Source: Citrus sinensis | Taxonomy: Eukaryota; Streptophyta; Magnoliopsida; Sapindales; Rutaceae | Direction of reading: 5' to 3' | DNA length: 64,000 bases | NCBI RefSeq assembly: GCF_022201045.2 | Contig: NC_068562.1 | Coordinates: forward strand, 8,166,001-8,230,000 | Shown here: positions 37,219 through 48,401 of the stretch, one piece after another | Numbering within the stretch: the stretch's first letter is position 1 | Layout: every line of letters starts with the position of its first letter | Position numbers and translations under genes: made by a program | The notes under the pieces: generated by a model | Databases searched by the model: none | What the model saw: the letters and a program-made list of their open reading frames with translations, nothing else | What the model was told of the DNA's origin: nothing

Positions 37219-38068
37219 TAGAGATGGCAATTGTACCCGCAAACCCGCCCAAACCCATCCTCCAAAACCAGTCTGTTGCGGGCGGGTTTTGTATTATAAA
37301 TTAAAACCCGCACATGGATGCGGGTGGGTTTGGTATTAACCTTATATCCGGTGGATACCCGCATGGATATCCACCAAACCCGCAATATTTTTTTCAAATA
37401 TTTTTAATTTAATTTAAATCTAAAAATGCATAAAGAAAATAATGTCATTAATCAAATTACCAAATAGCCAAAGGCTCAAAGTTGTGTATGTGTGTATGTG
37501 GCATATCTCATATTCTAAAGTCATAATTTAAAGAAAACTAAAGGCATTTTCCTTCGAATTAGTATTTGAAAATATTAATCTTAATTATTATTATAGGCAT
37601 TGTGTTGGATGAGTGCTTATGGTGGTGAATGAAATGAATATCTTCTATTGGAGCTTGTTTTAAATGATAATATGAAATGTAATTATTATTTTTAGATACT
37701 AGTTTGTGTTTTTTAAATGGATTTGTGTAATTTATACTTAAATTTGAGAATTTGTGTTGAATTGATGTGAAAATTTTAATTTTTCATTTACATTGTTTAA
37801 ATATAAAATTGAGTATGTTATATGAAATTTGAGGTTATTATTATAAATTTATATATTAAACATTTGTGATTTTAAATACGGAAACCCGCAAAAAATCCGC
37901 CGGATACCATTGCGGGTTTGGTAATTGTTAAAACCCGCTGCGGATGGGTTTTTGTAAAAAAATTAAAACTCGCTGCGGGTTGCGGGTGAGTTTGATAATT
38001 TAAATTTTGTGCGGGTTTAGGTTTGGTAATGGCAAACCCGCTGCGGGCGGTGCCCATTACCATCCCTA
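37219..38068. mobile_element. Non-autonomous hAT-type element, 850 bp, 8-bp target-site duplication
   Basis: Ends TAGAGATGGCAATTGTACCC and, reverse complement of the right, TAGGGATGGTAATGGGCACC. TGTGGGGC flanks it at 37211-37218 and 38069-38076; adjacent identical bases extend the match to ATGTGGGGCT if the terminal T is counted as duplicated. Sub-terminal regions are packed with AAACCCGC/GCGGGTTT motifs in both orientations, and the centre is AT-rich with no transposase frame. Confidence 0.9.
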
Positions 38069-39631
38069 TGTGGGGCTTGCACGTATATAAACACTTCACA
38101 TAAATTATATATGATTATCGGATTATCCAATACATGATTAAATTAATTGGTCTATTTGACTGCTTGGACAATAAACCAAAAATTATTCTGATTATATAAT
38201 TTTTTTAATTAAATTATAAATATCACAATCTCAAACATGTTGAAAATCTAAATGCATAAACATGTAATGCAATTAACAAATACTGATGTTGCCTAATCAA
38301 ATATGAGAACAGATTATTGCAAATTATAACTTTGCCCAAAATAAATAACCAAGCAAAAGAAGAAATGAAGAACTGCAACTTTACAATCACACACACACAC
38401 ATATATATATATTCAAAATTAATACAGAAATTATTATTATTATTTTTACAAGAGATGAGAAAATCCAACACGGGAATGGGTAAGGGCGTAAGGCTTCCTC
38501 CTTTAGAAGAGAAAGCACATGAAAATTTTCATGTTTACTGAAATCGATTAACAGAGGTATTCCCCCTTTACCTTTAAAAGAAGGACAATTCAGTTAAAAT
38601 TCAGCCAGTGTTATGAACATGGATCGGAGCAATCATAGCCTTAACCATAACAAGAGCTAAAAGTCCCTAAGTTACTAATTTAAGAGATCAGAGCTCCCAG
38701 AATTTTTTTAATTTGAGAAGAAAAATATTTCCTTTTTTTGAGTAAATCTTCCATAACATTATTAATGAATTTGTATGTTGTAACGTCATGTAATATTTAG
38801 ATTTATATTTTTATTTTAAATAGAAGCCGTGGAGTTTAAAATTCGAAAAATGGCATTCCAAAAATGACCTCTCCTCCGACACACTCTATTTAATTGGCGG
38901 ACTCCAAATAAAAAATTCCAATCCACATTTCTAACCTACACTTCAGGTCCGCACTCTCACACTGGCCAAACCGGACACCAGTCCCACTCTCTCAAATTTT
39001 AATTCCAATCCACTTTAAATTTAACGTGAATTTCAATACCATTTCCCTTGGATTTCTCCTTTTTCCTTTCTTTTAATATTTATTTTAAAATTCAACACAA
39101 AAATAAAAATCTGCACTTCAATTTTAATCTCTGTTTCACTTTCAACTTTTACCCTTTCCATTTGCCTTAGATTTGTTTAATCGTTTCCTCTTTAGCATCA
39201 TCGAATTTGTAAGGAAAAGGTTTGACTTGTAATAATGATATTACAAAACACTGTATGCATCATCTGATAACCAATGTGTATTGTTTTGTTCACATGCTTT
39301 ATAGCCTGGCTTTGATCTATTAGAATTGATGCTGATCAATGTTCAACGATCGTAGCATAACCTCCAAGCCTCGGTTAGATCTGCGTTGACTTTTCTTTGA
39401 CCCGCCTCATTCTGCTTCAGGTTTTAGTTGCTAAGAAAATGAATGAGAGAAGAAAAATAGAAGTAGTTGTAGACTTTGATTTGAAGAATAAGAAAAAGAT
39501 AAGAAGGTAGTGCGCGCGTAGATCTATACTGATGCTTCTCTAGATAGATTCTTCTCATTTTGTTGAATGTAAATGCTTCGATTCTGAGGATCGTTGGTTT
39601 TTTATTTTTGATTTTTTCAGTTAATTGAAGC

Positions 39632-40025
39632 ATGTGTGGTGGCCCAAATAAATCAGAATCTAACACCGAAGATATGAATAATAACTCAACTGCTGAGACT
39701 GAAGATTCTTTTCCCAGCAGGCTGCTGGAACTTGCTTCTATAAAATGATGTTGAAATGCAGGCTTTAAAACGGATGTTAGGGCGGGATCCTTCCTCTGTC
39801 GATGAGGTTGGCTTATGGTACGGGCGGCGTGTTAATGGATCAAAACAGATGGTATCTGAGCATCGGACTCCTTTAATGGTTGCTGCCGCTACTTATGGTG
39901 GTCTTGATGATGTTCTTGAGCTTAGCTTATACTGTTGCATTCTTCGGCTGACGTAAATGTTTCCTGCGGCTCGGACAGAACCACTGCCCTTCATTGCGCT
40001 GCTTCTGGAGGTCCTGCAAATGTGG
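39632..40025 (+). pseudogene. 5' fragment of a tandem-CCCH zinc-finger/ankyrin gene
   Basis: It starts MCGGPNKSESNTEDM and continues DSFPSRLLELAS, then after a frame change RDPSSVDEVGLWYGR, SKQMVSEHRTPLMVAA and, after another, SADVNVSCGSDRTTALHCAA. This is the N-terminal ankyrin-repeat part of the plant stress-related CCCH proteins (AtC3H29/30/66 group). At least two frameshifts, an internal stop at about 39746, and loss of everything after the second ankyrin repeat, including the zinc fingers, mark it as dead. Family members are, to my knowledge, usually intronless in this part, so retrotransposition cannot be inferred. Confidence 0.85.
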
Positions 40026-40046
40026 GAATATATTTATAAAAAAAAA

Positions 40047-41625
40047 AAACCATATATTTATACATTACTTATTATTGTCTCTATTATGATAATTGTAAAT
40101 CATGTTTGATATTATATATAGATCACCTTATATTTACTTAAAAATGAGTTCTTCTCGTTTCAAAAAAAAAAAGAGTTATGCTAATATTTAAAATTTGATA
40201 AAATAAACCTTCGTAACTTGTAAGAGGGGAAACTGATTTAATTTTCTAGATACGTTATCCTTAACCAGTAGAAGCTTATCATAAGAGGCGAAATAACAAG
40301 AAAAATGGAGCTATCATCGTCAGTTCCTACTAAAATAGTAATAATTACTTTTAGTTATCCACCGATTTTATACAAAATACACAATTTTTTCTTCTTAGCA
40401 AACAATCCACACGAAGTTTACAAGGTGTATTACTTAATCTGCTCTCTTTATAACACGTTAGGGTATTTAACGGAATATTTATTAAATGACTATTTTACCC
40501 ACAAAACTTAAAATGATTATTTTATCCAATTTAAAAGCAAGACTTTTAGCTATAAAGGGGTAATTATAAAAAAAAAATTTAAAAATAATAAATAATTATC
40601 AAATAAAAGTCTTAATAATAATAATCAATAAATCAATAAATTATATGACAAATGTTAAGAATAACCTAAATTGTTTGCAGCCGCTGCTGTTGCTGGCTAT
40701 TCACTAAACTTATTAGCCTTAATCAAATTCTTAAATTCATGATTAGACAAAGTGTTTTTTTTTTCCATAAAACAATTTAAAAGCTTAGGTAGATTCATGT
40801 ACAAAAGATAAGAAAATGAAGATATTCAATTTGCTTGAGTCTTCATACGCAAAGTTAGAAAATCATATGATCACTTTATTTAGTCGACTGGCAAAGCTTC
40901 TAGAAAGGTGAGTCAACATCTAACTGGAGAAAGCATTGAAGAGCAATTCCATAAGCTTCTTATCCTTTCTCCCCATCGCCATGTCCCATAGATCATTACT
41001 AACATGCTTCGGGCGTCTGTGAGCGACTTTGTGGTCTTGTGGATGTGATTCTACGCATTTCCAACAATTGTTAGCATTGCTGCTATGATGCCCAACGGCA
41101 GTAATCCTTCAAATATTATCCACGACATGATTTGGGTTCTTGAAATTTTGATTTGAGTATATTTTTATCTCTATTTTTTTTGTTTGATCTGTGCATTGGG
41201 GGTTCCAACAATGCACCAGTGATTGGTGGTTGTTTTTGTAAGGGGAATCCGTCGTGGTTTTAGTGTGTTTAGTTCAAATGACAATTTTAACCCTCTAATG
41301 TCAGCAATATTTTAATGAGGTTATGATGGAAGTGGAATAATGATAATTTTATTAACTTCAAGTAGATTGTTGTAAAAAAAAAATTTGTATATTTTTTATA
41401 AAATGTCAAAATCAAGTGATCGGTAGATAATTTTCATTACTTTTATTTTGAAAGGAATTATAATATGGGTAATAAAATTTTATACGCATCACTTCTTAAA
41501 GTATATTTTATGCAAACATAATTTATTTATTTATATCGAAAACTCTATTCAAATGACTAAAATGTCCTTTCATTTCAAGTTACATCACTTGAAATGGTTG
41601 CCTTATTAGTTAATAGTTATTATAC
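40047..41625 (+). repeat. Donor-like blocks of the UBC34-locus duplication
   Basis: 40047-40352 and 41436-41625 match 23447-23721 and 23713-23907. The 1.08 kb between them (about 40353-41435) is absent from the other copy and is flanked here by ATTACTTTT at 40344-40352 and 41436-41444, which occurs once in the other copy (23713-23721). The interval has no recognised gene. Confidence 0.88.
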
Positions 41626-41954
41626 AACGCATTCTCTTGGATTGTGGTGGTCAAAATATAATATTAAAAGGATGTTATGGTAAATTTAGAGTTTTAGTAA
41701 GGTTGGGTGGGGATCTATTTGATACAAGTATTTTTTCAGGAAACAATAAAAAATCAGGGATTTAGAAGTTATTATCCAATAGTATTTTAATCGATAAAAA
41801 ATATTTTCTCTGAATTAACGAGTCAATATCCAACGCCGCCCACGCAGTATATCACAAAGCTACGTGCAAAGCCGTACAAAGCTTCTCTAACGCCTCGCCG
41901 TTATGATCTCTCTCAATTTGGAGCCCCATTAAACCCCAATTTGCTCTTCTTCGA

Positions 41955-42886
41955 GTAAGCTTCTGTTATCTCTTTTGTAATCTTCATTTTCAGCTTTTTT
42001 GGTCGATTTATTTGATGATTTCAGATCGTTTTTAATTTTTTGTTTCAGATGTGATCCTTTTTATCTGTTTTTTTTATGTCGTTTTTTAGTATTTGTTATT
42101 ATTGGTGGATCATGGGACTTTGACTTGATTGCCTTGTTTGATCATCAAATTGACTCAATTTGTGCCCACCACAAGCTTGATCAGAAAGATGTTCTATTTT
42201 TTTTGTGGTTTAATTTTTATGTTGTGCAAATGGGTTTTCTTTTCTTTTTTTCCCCCTCTTATTGGCTAATAGAATTTTTTTATTGCAAGTTAAAATAAAA
42301 TTGTTTAATATTGATTTGGTTTGCTAGAAAATGATAAATAAACAAAAACATGGTTAATTTCAAACACTTTAGTGTGAATTAGTCCTAAATACTAGCAGTA
42401 GTTTGGCCTGTTGTTAAGAAATTTGATCATTGGAATCCTGGGATTCTTGATGAATTCTGATGCTTTTGGTTGCGAGGATGAGCCGCTGAGCAGCATAGTG
42501 AATGTGAGTAGTATCTATATTGGGGTGCATGGTAGCAAAACATTTGTAACATATAGAATGTGATATAGGTTTTGTTATATAATTTTTGTACAATGCAATC
42601 GTGATAATTCTTTTACTGTATAATCTTCTTACAAGCATATAAACAGAATCATTTTAGTGTGTGATTAGTTGTACATTCTGTTGCATGTCAAATTCTCATT
42701 GAATTGCTTAGGTTTCTTGTACTTTTATGTGAAAGCTGCATTGCATGTTCCTTTGCCTGGATTGGAGTCTACTTCTTCATAATTGTTAGAATAATTGTTA
42801 TTCTCTCTCTCTCTCTCTATATATTGTTAGGAATTTATTGTCTAGCAAGTGTCTAATCTATTTCACTTTCTTTTGTACTTTTCTAG
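41955..42886 (+). other. Probable 5'-UTR intron of the UBC34-like gene
   Basis: Donor TTCGA|GTAAGC at 41955 after a CT-rich leader, and acceptor CTTTTCTAG ending at 42886, 74 bases before the ATG. Long T-rich introns in 5' UTRs are common in plant housekeeping genes. Confidence 0.55.
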
Positions 42887-42960
42887 TTGATAGATTGGTA
42901 ATTTTCGAGGTTCTCACAACAAAGGAACATCTAAGGCCTTAACTTTAATTTGGGATTGGG

Positions 42961-45727
42961 ATGGCAGAGAAAGCATGTGTCAAGCGTCTTCAGAAGGAAT
43001 ATAGAGCACTCTGTAAAGTATGAGTCCCCTCCTTCCAAAAATTCTTTATATTATTAACAGTTTATGATATTTTAATTTACTTTGCTGGAAAATTGCTCTG
43101 TTTTAATGGGCAATGGTTGCTTTTATCATGTGAACTTGCAGGAACCAGTTTCCCATGTTGTTGCTCGGCCTTCCCCTAGTGACATTCTTGAGTGGCGTAA
43201 GTTTATTCTAATTTTTCTCTTTTTTGCAATCTAGACAGGCTTTTTAGTTATGTATGGAAAAGTCTTTGCAACATTTCTTAGTTTTCTTCTGTGCTGTTTT
43301 CCATCATTCACGTGTTACTCAGCATGTATTAGTAAATTTTGCCTCATCCTGAATAGAACTTGAATTTCATGTGTATTTTCACCAGTTGGTTTTGAAGGAT
43401 TAGGAATCAACTAAGGATACAGATTTGCAGATTAATTGTATTTGAACTGTTTTCTCTATCTGTTTGCTTCTGTCTTTAAGTAAATTTCTCTACCTTGGAA
43501 TTTCAGGTCATGAGTATGTAGGGCTTCAGCCTTAGTATTGTATTAATGTGTGATTTTGAGGGCCAGGGTTTATGATACTAGTTTCTATATTTTCTTTGTC
43601 TTTTAGTAGTTGATAGGAGACTGAGCTGGCATCTTTCGTAGCGATTTTCCATGCATGCCCCTGCGTCTTTTGTGGTGTCGTCTACTTCGTATTCTTGGTT
43701 TAGTAGGATGTGTCTGTTGTCTAACACTTGTCTAATTCTTGTGCTTTTGATGTTTCAGATTATGTTTTGGAGGGAAGTAATGGGACACCTTTTGCAGGTT
43801 AGTTGTGTATGCTTTCAATGCAATTTTCTCTTAATGTTGTTTGCCTTGATTTAGTCTCTGAGATCATTTTGATGATTCTGATGCTGGAATTCTTTTGGTT
43901 ATTACAATTAGGTGGATACTACTATGGAAAGATCAAGTTTCCTCCCGAGTATCCATATAAACCTCCTGGAATCCTGTATGTGCTCAGCTGTTACCTCACT
44001 TTTAACAATTATAAATATTATTGTTGGAGTATATTTTCCTTTTCCCTTTAATTATTTCATTTTAATACTATAATATTTTACTTCCTTGTAGCATGATCAC
44101 TCCCAATGGGCGGTTCATGACACAAAAGAAACTCTGCTTATCTATGAGTGACTGTAAGTATATTGGATTATAATCGATATCGAATTATTTGGCAATCTAT
44201 GAATATCCATTGGAGTTTTCTGTGATCTTGTCATTTTGCAGTTCATCCTGAAAGTTGGAACCCTATGTGGTCTGTGTCAAGGTAAGACCTTAACTTGTAG
44301 TGTAAGTTCTTCTTGTTATTTATTATTATTATTTTTTCCATGCTTCTGTTATCTTTTCTGCCTGTGTATAAGTTCTTAGTTAAAAAACAAATTGTTTGTC
44401 ACTTTTTTTATCTGGCAGTGTTATTATTTTCTCTTATGTACAAGTTCTTATGTTAAACTAAGCAGTTTATGTAATTGCTTCTGGTTAAGTCCATTTGACT
44501 AACATTCTTCCTTTACTGGAATGCAGCATCCTTACTGGGCTTCTGTCTTTCATGGTGAGTTCATTGTTGCTCTCTGGTTCCTAAATTATTTTGTAGGCTG
44601 GTTCCATATGAACTTGCATCTTTTTGCTCCCTTTTTTTTAATCCATTTTTTTTGGGTTGCTGTGATGGATTGGGATCTACCTCTCTGTGCCACAACCTGT
44701 ATATTCTTGTAGTTATAATCCATTTCTTAAGCGGTTTGCCCATCTTCTTGCAGTATTAATTGTTATTTGCATTCCTCTGTAAACTTTTATCTTTTCTAGT
44801 GGTGAGTTCAGCCGCAGAAGGGCCATTCCTGCTTCTTTTTCCGTCCATAAAGCCTGAGGGCATATTTATGCTTCGAAATTGAATAGTTATATAGGGTTTG
44901 GTTCTGACAGATCTTGGGGCTTCTCCTCTTTTCTGGTATGGATTAATACCTTTAGTTGGGTGGCTTACGAAAATTTGAATCTGTTTCTGTGGTGTTCTGT
45001 TTTAGAAAATTGAAGCCTAAGCCACTGTATCTTGCTGGAATATGACTCAAGTTCCTTTCATAAAACCTTTCTAATATTTCCTCCTTTGAAGCTTATGTTA
45101 TATAATGTGTTCATTGGATTATGTAAATGTTCTTTATGTTCAGATGCTTTGTTTAGTTATTTTATTTATTTTTTATTCAGATGGACACCAGTCCCACCAC
45201 TGGAAGTGTAAACACTACCACTGAGGAAAAGCAACGTCTGGCAAAAGCATCTCTTGCTTTCAATTGTAAGAAGTAAGTATATTGCGCCAAGGTTATGGTC
45301 TTTTTCTTTTTCGTTCAGAGGGTATAGTTGCACTGTTCGTTAATTTTTCTCCAAGTACATGCATGTAAGATTGTTAATTTCGGGTCCCTCTCTTACATGC
45401 AACTTACTTTCAATTTCTTATCTTCAATGTGATGTTTCTTTTCCTGTCAGCCCGGCATTCAGGAAATTGTTTCCGGAGTACGTGGAGAAATACAATGAGC
45501 AGCAGCTTGCTGAGCAACGTGTTTCAGAGCAGCTGTCACCAGAATCACGTAATGAAGAAAATTCTAGACCAAAGGTCGAGAAAGTTGGTTCAGGTGAAGA
45601 CATGAAAACTATAGATACTCCCAAGGAAGCAAGAAAAAACAGGAAACAGTCATTCCCAACATGGATGCTGCTGCTGCTTGTTTCTATCTTTGGCATTGTA
45701 ATGGCATTGCCTCTGCTTCAGCTTTGA
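42961..45727 (+). CDS. UBC34: Ubiquitin-conjugating enzyme E2, UBC32-34 / UBE2J type, complete, nine exons
   Basis: Coding exons: 42961-43017, 43142-43196, 43759-43797, 43912-43975, 44092-44153, 44242-44281, 44527-44554, 45181-45272, 45451-45727; total 714 bases, 237 residues. It carries activated ubiquitin for ER-linked degradation. The E2 fold reads MAEKACVKRLQKEYRALCKE, VARPSPSDILEWH, FPPEYPYKPPGI, then TPNGRF in place of the usual HPN and the catalytic cysteine in KKLCLSMSDFHPESWNP, as in the UBC6/UBE2J class. A polar linker precedes a C-terminal hydrophobic segment (TWMLLLLVSIFGIVMALPLLQL without a further tail), the tail anchor in the ER membrane. Best match from memory is Arabidopsis UBC34, with UBC33 close. 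A truncated copy of exons 3-6 lies at 23.9-24.5 kb. Confidence 0.95.
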
Positions 45728-46676
45728 TATATAATCTAGACCACAAATTGGAATGTCTATAGTGGGTAGCGGACATACAGGCTTTTGCTAATCTTAATTC
45801 GAAAAGAGAATCCTAATGTGCTCCTTAGCTTTGTGGTATATTTTAAAGATAATTATGTATAGGGCCTTACGCGAAGGGGGAAAAATTTGGATCTGTGGGC
45901 TGTCGTTTCTTCTTTTATGTTGATGTTGGTCGTTAGTCGATGTTCTGACATCACTTGTTTGCTGATGTTATGTTTTTGAATTTTAGCTCAAAGTTTCATT
46001 TGTGTGGATTGCTACCTGTAAAGGCTGTGATCTCTTCCCCCTCCCCCCCCCCCCCTCTGCTTAGACTGCTGGAATGGCATTCAGTAAACTAAATGCATGC
46101 CTTTTTCTTTTGCAACAAAATTGAGTTGATATGAAGTCCTCTAGAGGGAAGCTGCTCTCTGGTTTCTATGCAGTGTTGTGTAAATATTAAATATTGATTG
46201 ACTGAATATGATGAAAAATAGGAGTTGCTGGAAAAACTAGTGTCGCATGAAATTAAAATTGAACAACGAAATGGAACCTAAAAACTTATCTCTATCTGCC
46301 TATACAATACAAAAAGGGGTTTGGGGTTTTGATTTGAATCATCTTAGCAGGGCCAGCAAAAAAGTCTAGGTCGGTCCTAACCATTTTCACAAGCTTTGAC
46401 TCTAGTCTTTCATGCGAGGGACTGAATAAGGGCTAAGCAAAAAAGGTGTGGGCCGGGGTTAGGTCTGTTGTTTTTTTTTTTAAAATAAATTTATAAATTA
46501 AAAATTAAAAAAAAAAACTTAAATCTCTAATTTATATATTAATAGCGAATAAAAAAATTTAAAATTATAATATTAAATTCTCTTTTAAATGTTAATTAAT
46601 TAAGCAAGTGTTTAAAAATAAGTGATTGACTCATTTTAAATTTACGATAATTTTAAAAAAAATTTGCAAATAAGTT
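45728..46676. other. Intergenic region after UBC34
   Basis: 3' UTR of UBC34, then a C-run (about 46041-46056) and AT-rich sequence. No gene is seen. Confidence 0.6.
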
Positions 46677-48401
46677 TTAAAATAAGTAAGGCCTCAAAGC
46701 CCAATCCAAGACTGCACGGAGCTCACTCATACAACTCTGATCTTTACATATCCAGCGCAGTTTGTTGTTTTCCCATATCAAATATTCAAGACCAATAATC
46801 TTCTTTAAGATATCTTCATCCTCAAACACCATACGAGCCGAATTAAAATCCACGCCTTTGCTTATCATCTCAAATTCAATTTTCTGTATGCAATGCCCCC
46901 AACACAAGACAGGAACGGATTTGCAGCATTGAGCAGTTTTTCTTCATCCTCCACTAACAACCTCATCCTTCTTGTATAAGATCTGAAAACAGAACCGGAA
47001 GGCACGTCCATATTCTATAGTCACCGTGTCTACATGAGGCGACATCCACAGCAAACCATCCACAACTTGTGCAATTGCAAACTTCTTGAATGGAATACTT
47101 ATTGAAAAGTTCAAATGCTTCACGCCAGATAATGGGGGAGGTAAAATTTGCCTCAGTTCTTTTGGAACTATCACACTCTCACCACATTCACTTAGCAAAT
47201 TCAACACTTTGGACCACTGATGGAACTTTGCGATAAGTTCAATGAACTTGACATACCATTGAGGGTCAAAATTTATGGTGTACAAATTCAGATCAGTTTC
47301 CAACAGCTTCAAAGCAGTACTCGAGGAGAAGGGTACTACACCACCGTTATATTTACATTTACTTAAATTAGGAGTCTCAATCTCGACTGCGGCCAGCTTC
47401 GTACACTTAAAGATCTCCAAACGTTTAAGAGAAGGACTTGAAATCTTAATATTTTGCAACTCGAAACAGACAATTAAGCCTAGGCACTCAAGCACGACGA
47501 GTCTAGTAATGTGGTAGGAAAGAGTCTCGTCCACCACAGAAGTTATACACAGAAACAAGGATTTCAGATTCTTGCAAGAGACCTCATTGATCTTACCCGA
47601 CGGCAGTGGCGATACAACAGTTATTGAATGGCCATTTAATGCATTGATATTCACCTCTTCGGCTTCCCTACCGCCCTTTATCTTGATGTCCCTCAGTTTA
47701 CTACGACCAAATAACTTGATGCTTTTGAGCCCCTCACAAAATTCAAAAATCAGATCCTCAATCAGAGGACATCCGGCAACAAGATTCTCAATTACTTGAT
47801 CTGATGCACGAACCTGAGCTAGTCTCAGTTTCCTCAAAGAAGGTAACTTCACAGAATTACGCCCTGGAAACTCCAATAATATACAGCCGAACAGGTCCAA
47901 CACGTTTACTGTTTCTGAGCAGACAACCATTTGAGGCAGATGGTACAAGCGATCACCCCGAAGAATGGTATGAAGCTCCAGCTCTTTGACAGTACTTTCG
48001 ATTGCGTAGCAAACACATCGGTCTGCTAATTCTGAATCATCTAAGAAACTCGCCTTAAACCTCAACTTCTCTACGCTTAACTTACCAGTGCTGCAATGGT
48101 GACGGTGGGCTTCCAGAGCTTGTTTCCAATAATTTAATAACTTCCCCCTTGCCTGATTAAATTTCTGGACATCACCACGAGCAGCCCTCATCTCCAGCAA
48201 CTCACGCTCAAACAAGTCTTCATCGAAATTTAAGACTGGGAAAGTACACCAGGCTTTTTCCCATATCTTAGACAATAGGCGAGTCCGAACAGCGTCTTTG
48301 GAAGGGAGGAATGACATTATATGCTGCAGTAACGGTTCTGGCAACGCAGATATCCTGTCTGCGTTATCAATTTTGGGCTTCATGCTCCTCACATCAGCCA
48401 T
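46677..48401 (-). CDS. F-box/LRR protein with a disrupted C-terminus
   Basis: An intronless frame of 485 codons (48401-46944) begins with an F-box (DRISALPEPLLQHIMSFLPS, about 15-55), the SKP1-binding module of SCF ubiquitin ligases, then leucine-rich repeats (LPSLRKLRLAQV, NLKSLFLCITS, SPSLKRLEIFKCTKL). It stops with VVSGG. Beyond the TGA the next bases encode, one frame off, DEEKLLNAANPFLSC. Then in the original frame CWGHCIQKIEFEMISKG runs on to a stop at 46677. That suggests a longer ancestral protein in which two compensating indels (+1 and +2) broke about 15 residues and made a premature stop. The 485-residue product keeps F-box and repeats and may still work. Substrate unknown. The coordinates include the orphaned tail. 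Confidence 0.8.

Noticed and set aside
37210..38077. GC-rich AAACCCGC repeats as a CRISPR-like or telomeric array
   Set aside because: Spacing is irregular, the motifs occur in both orientations and sit just inside the ends of a transposon with a target duplication.
43651..44051. Frames such as SWFSRMCLLSNTCLIL.. near the UBC34 exons, and their copies at 23878-24218
   Set aside because: Read through introns; the true exons are in other frames and bounded by clear GT-AG sites.
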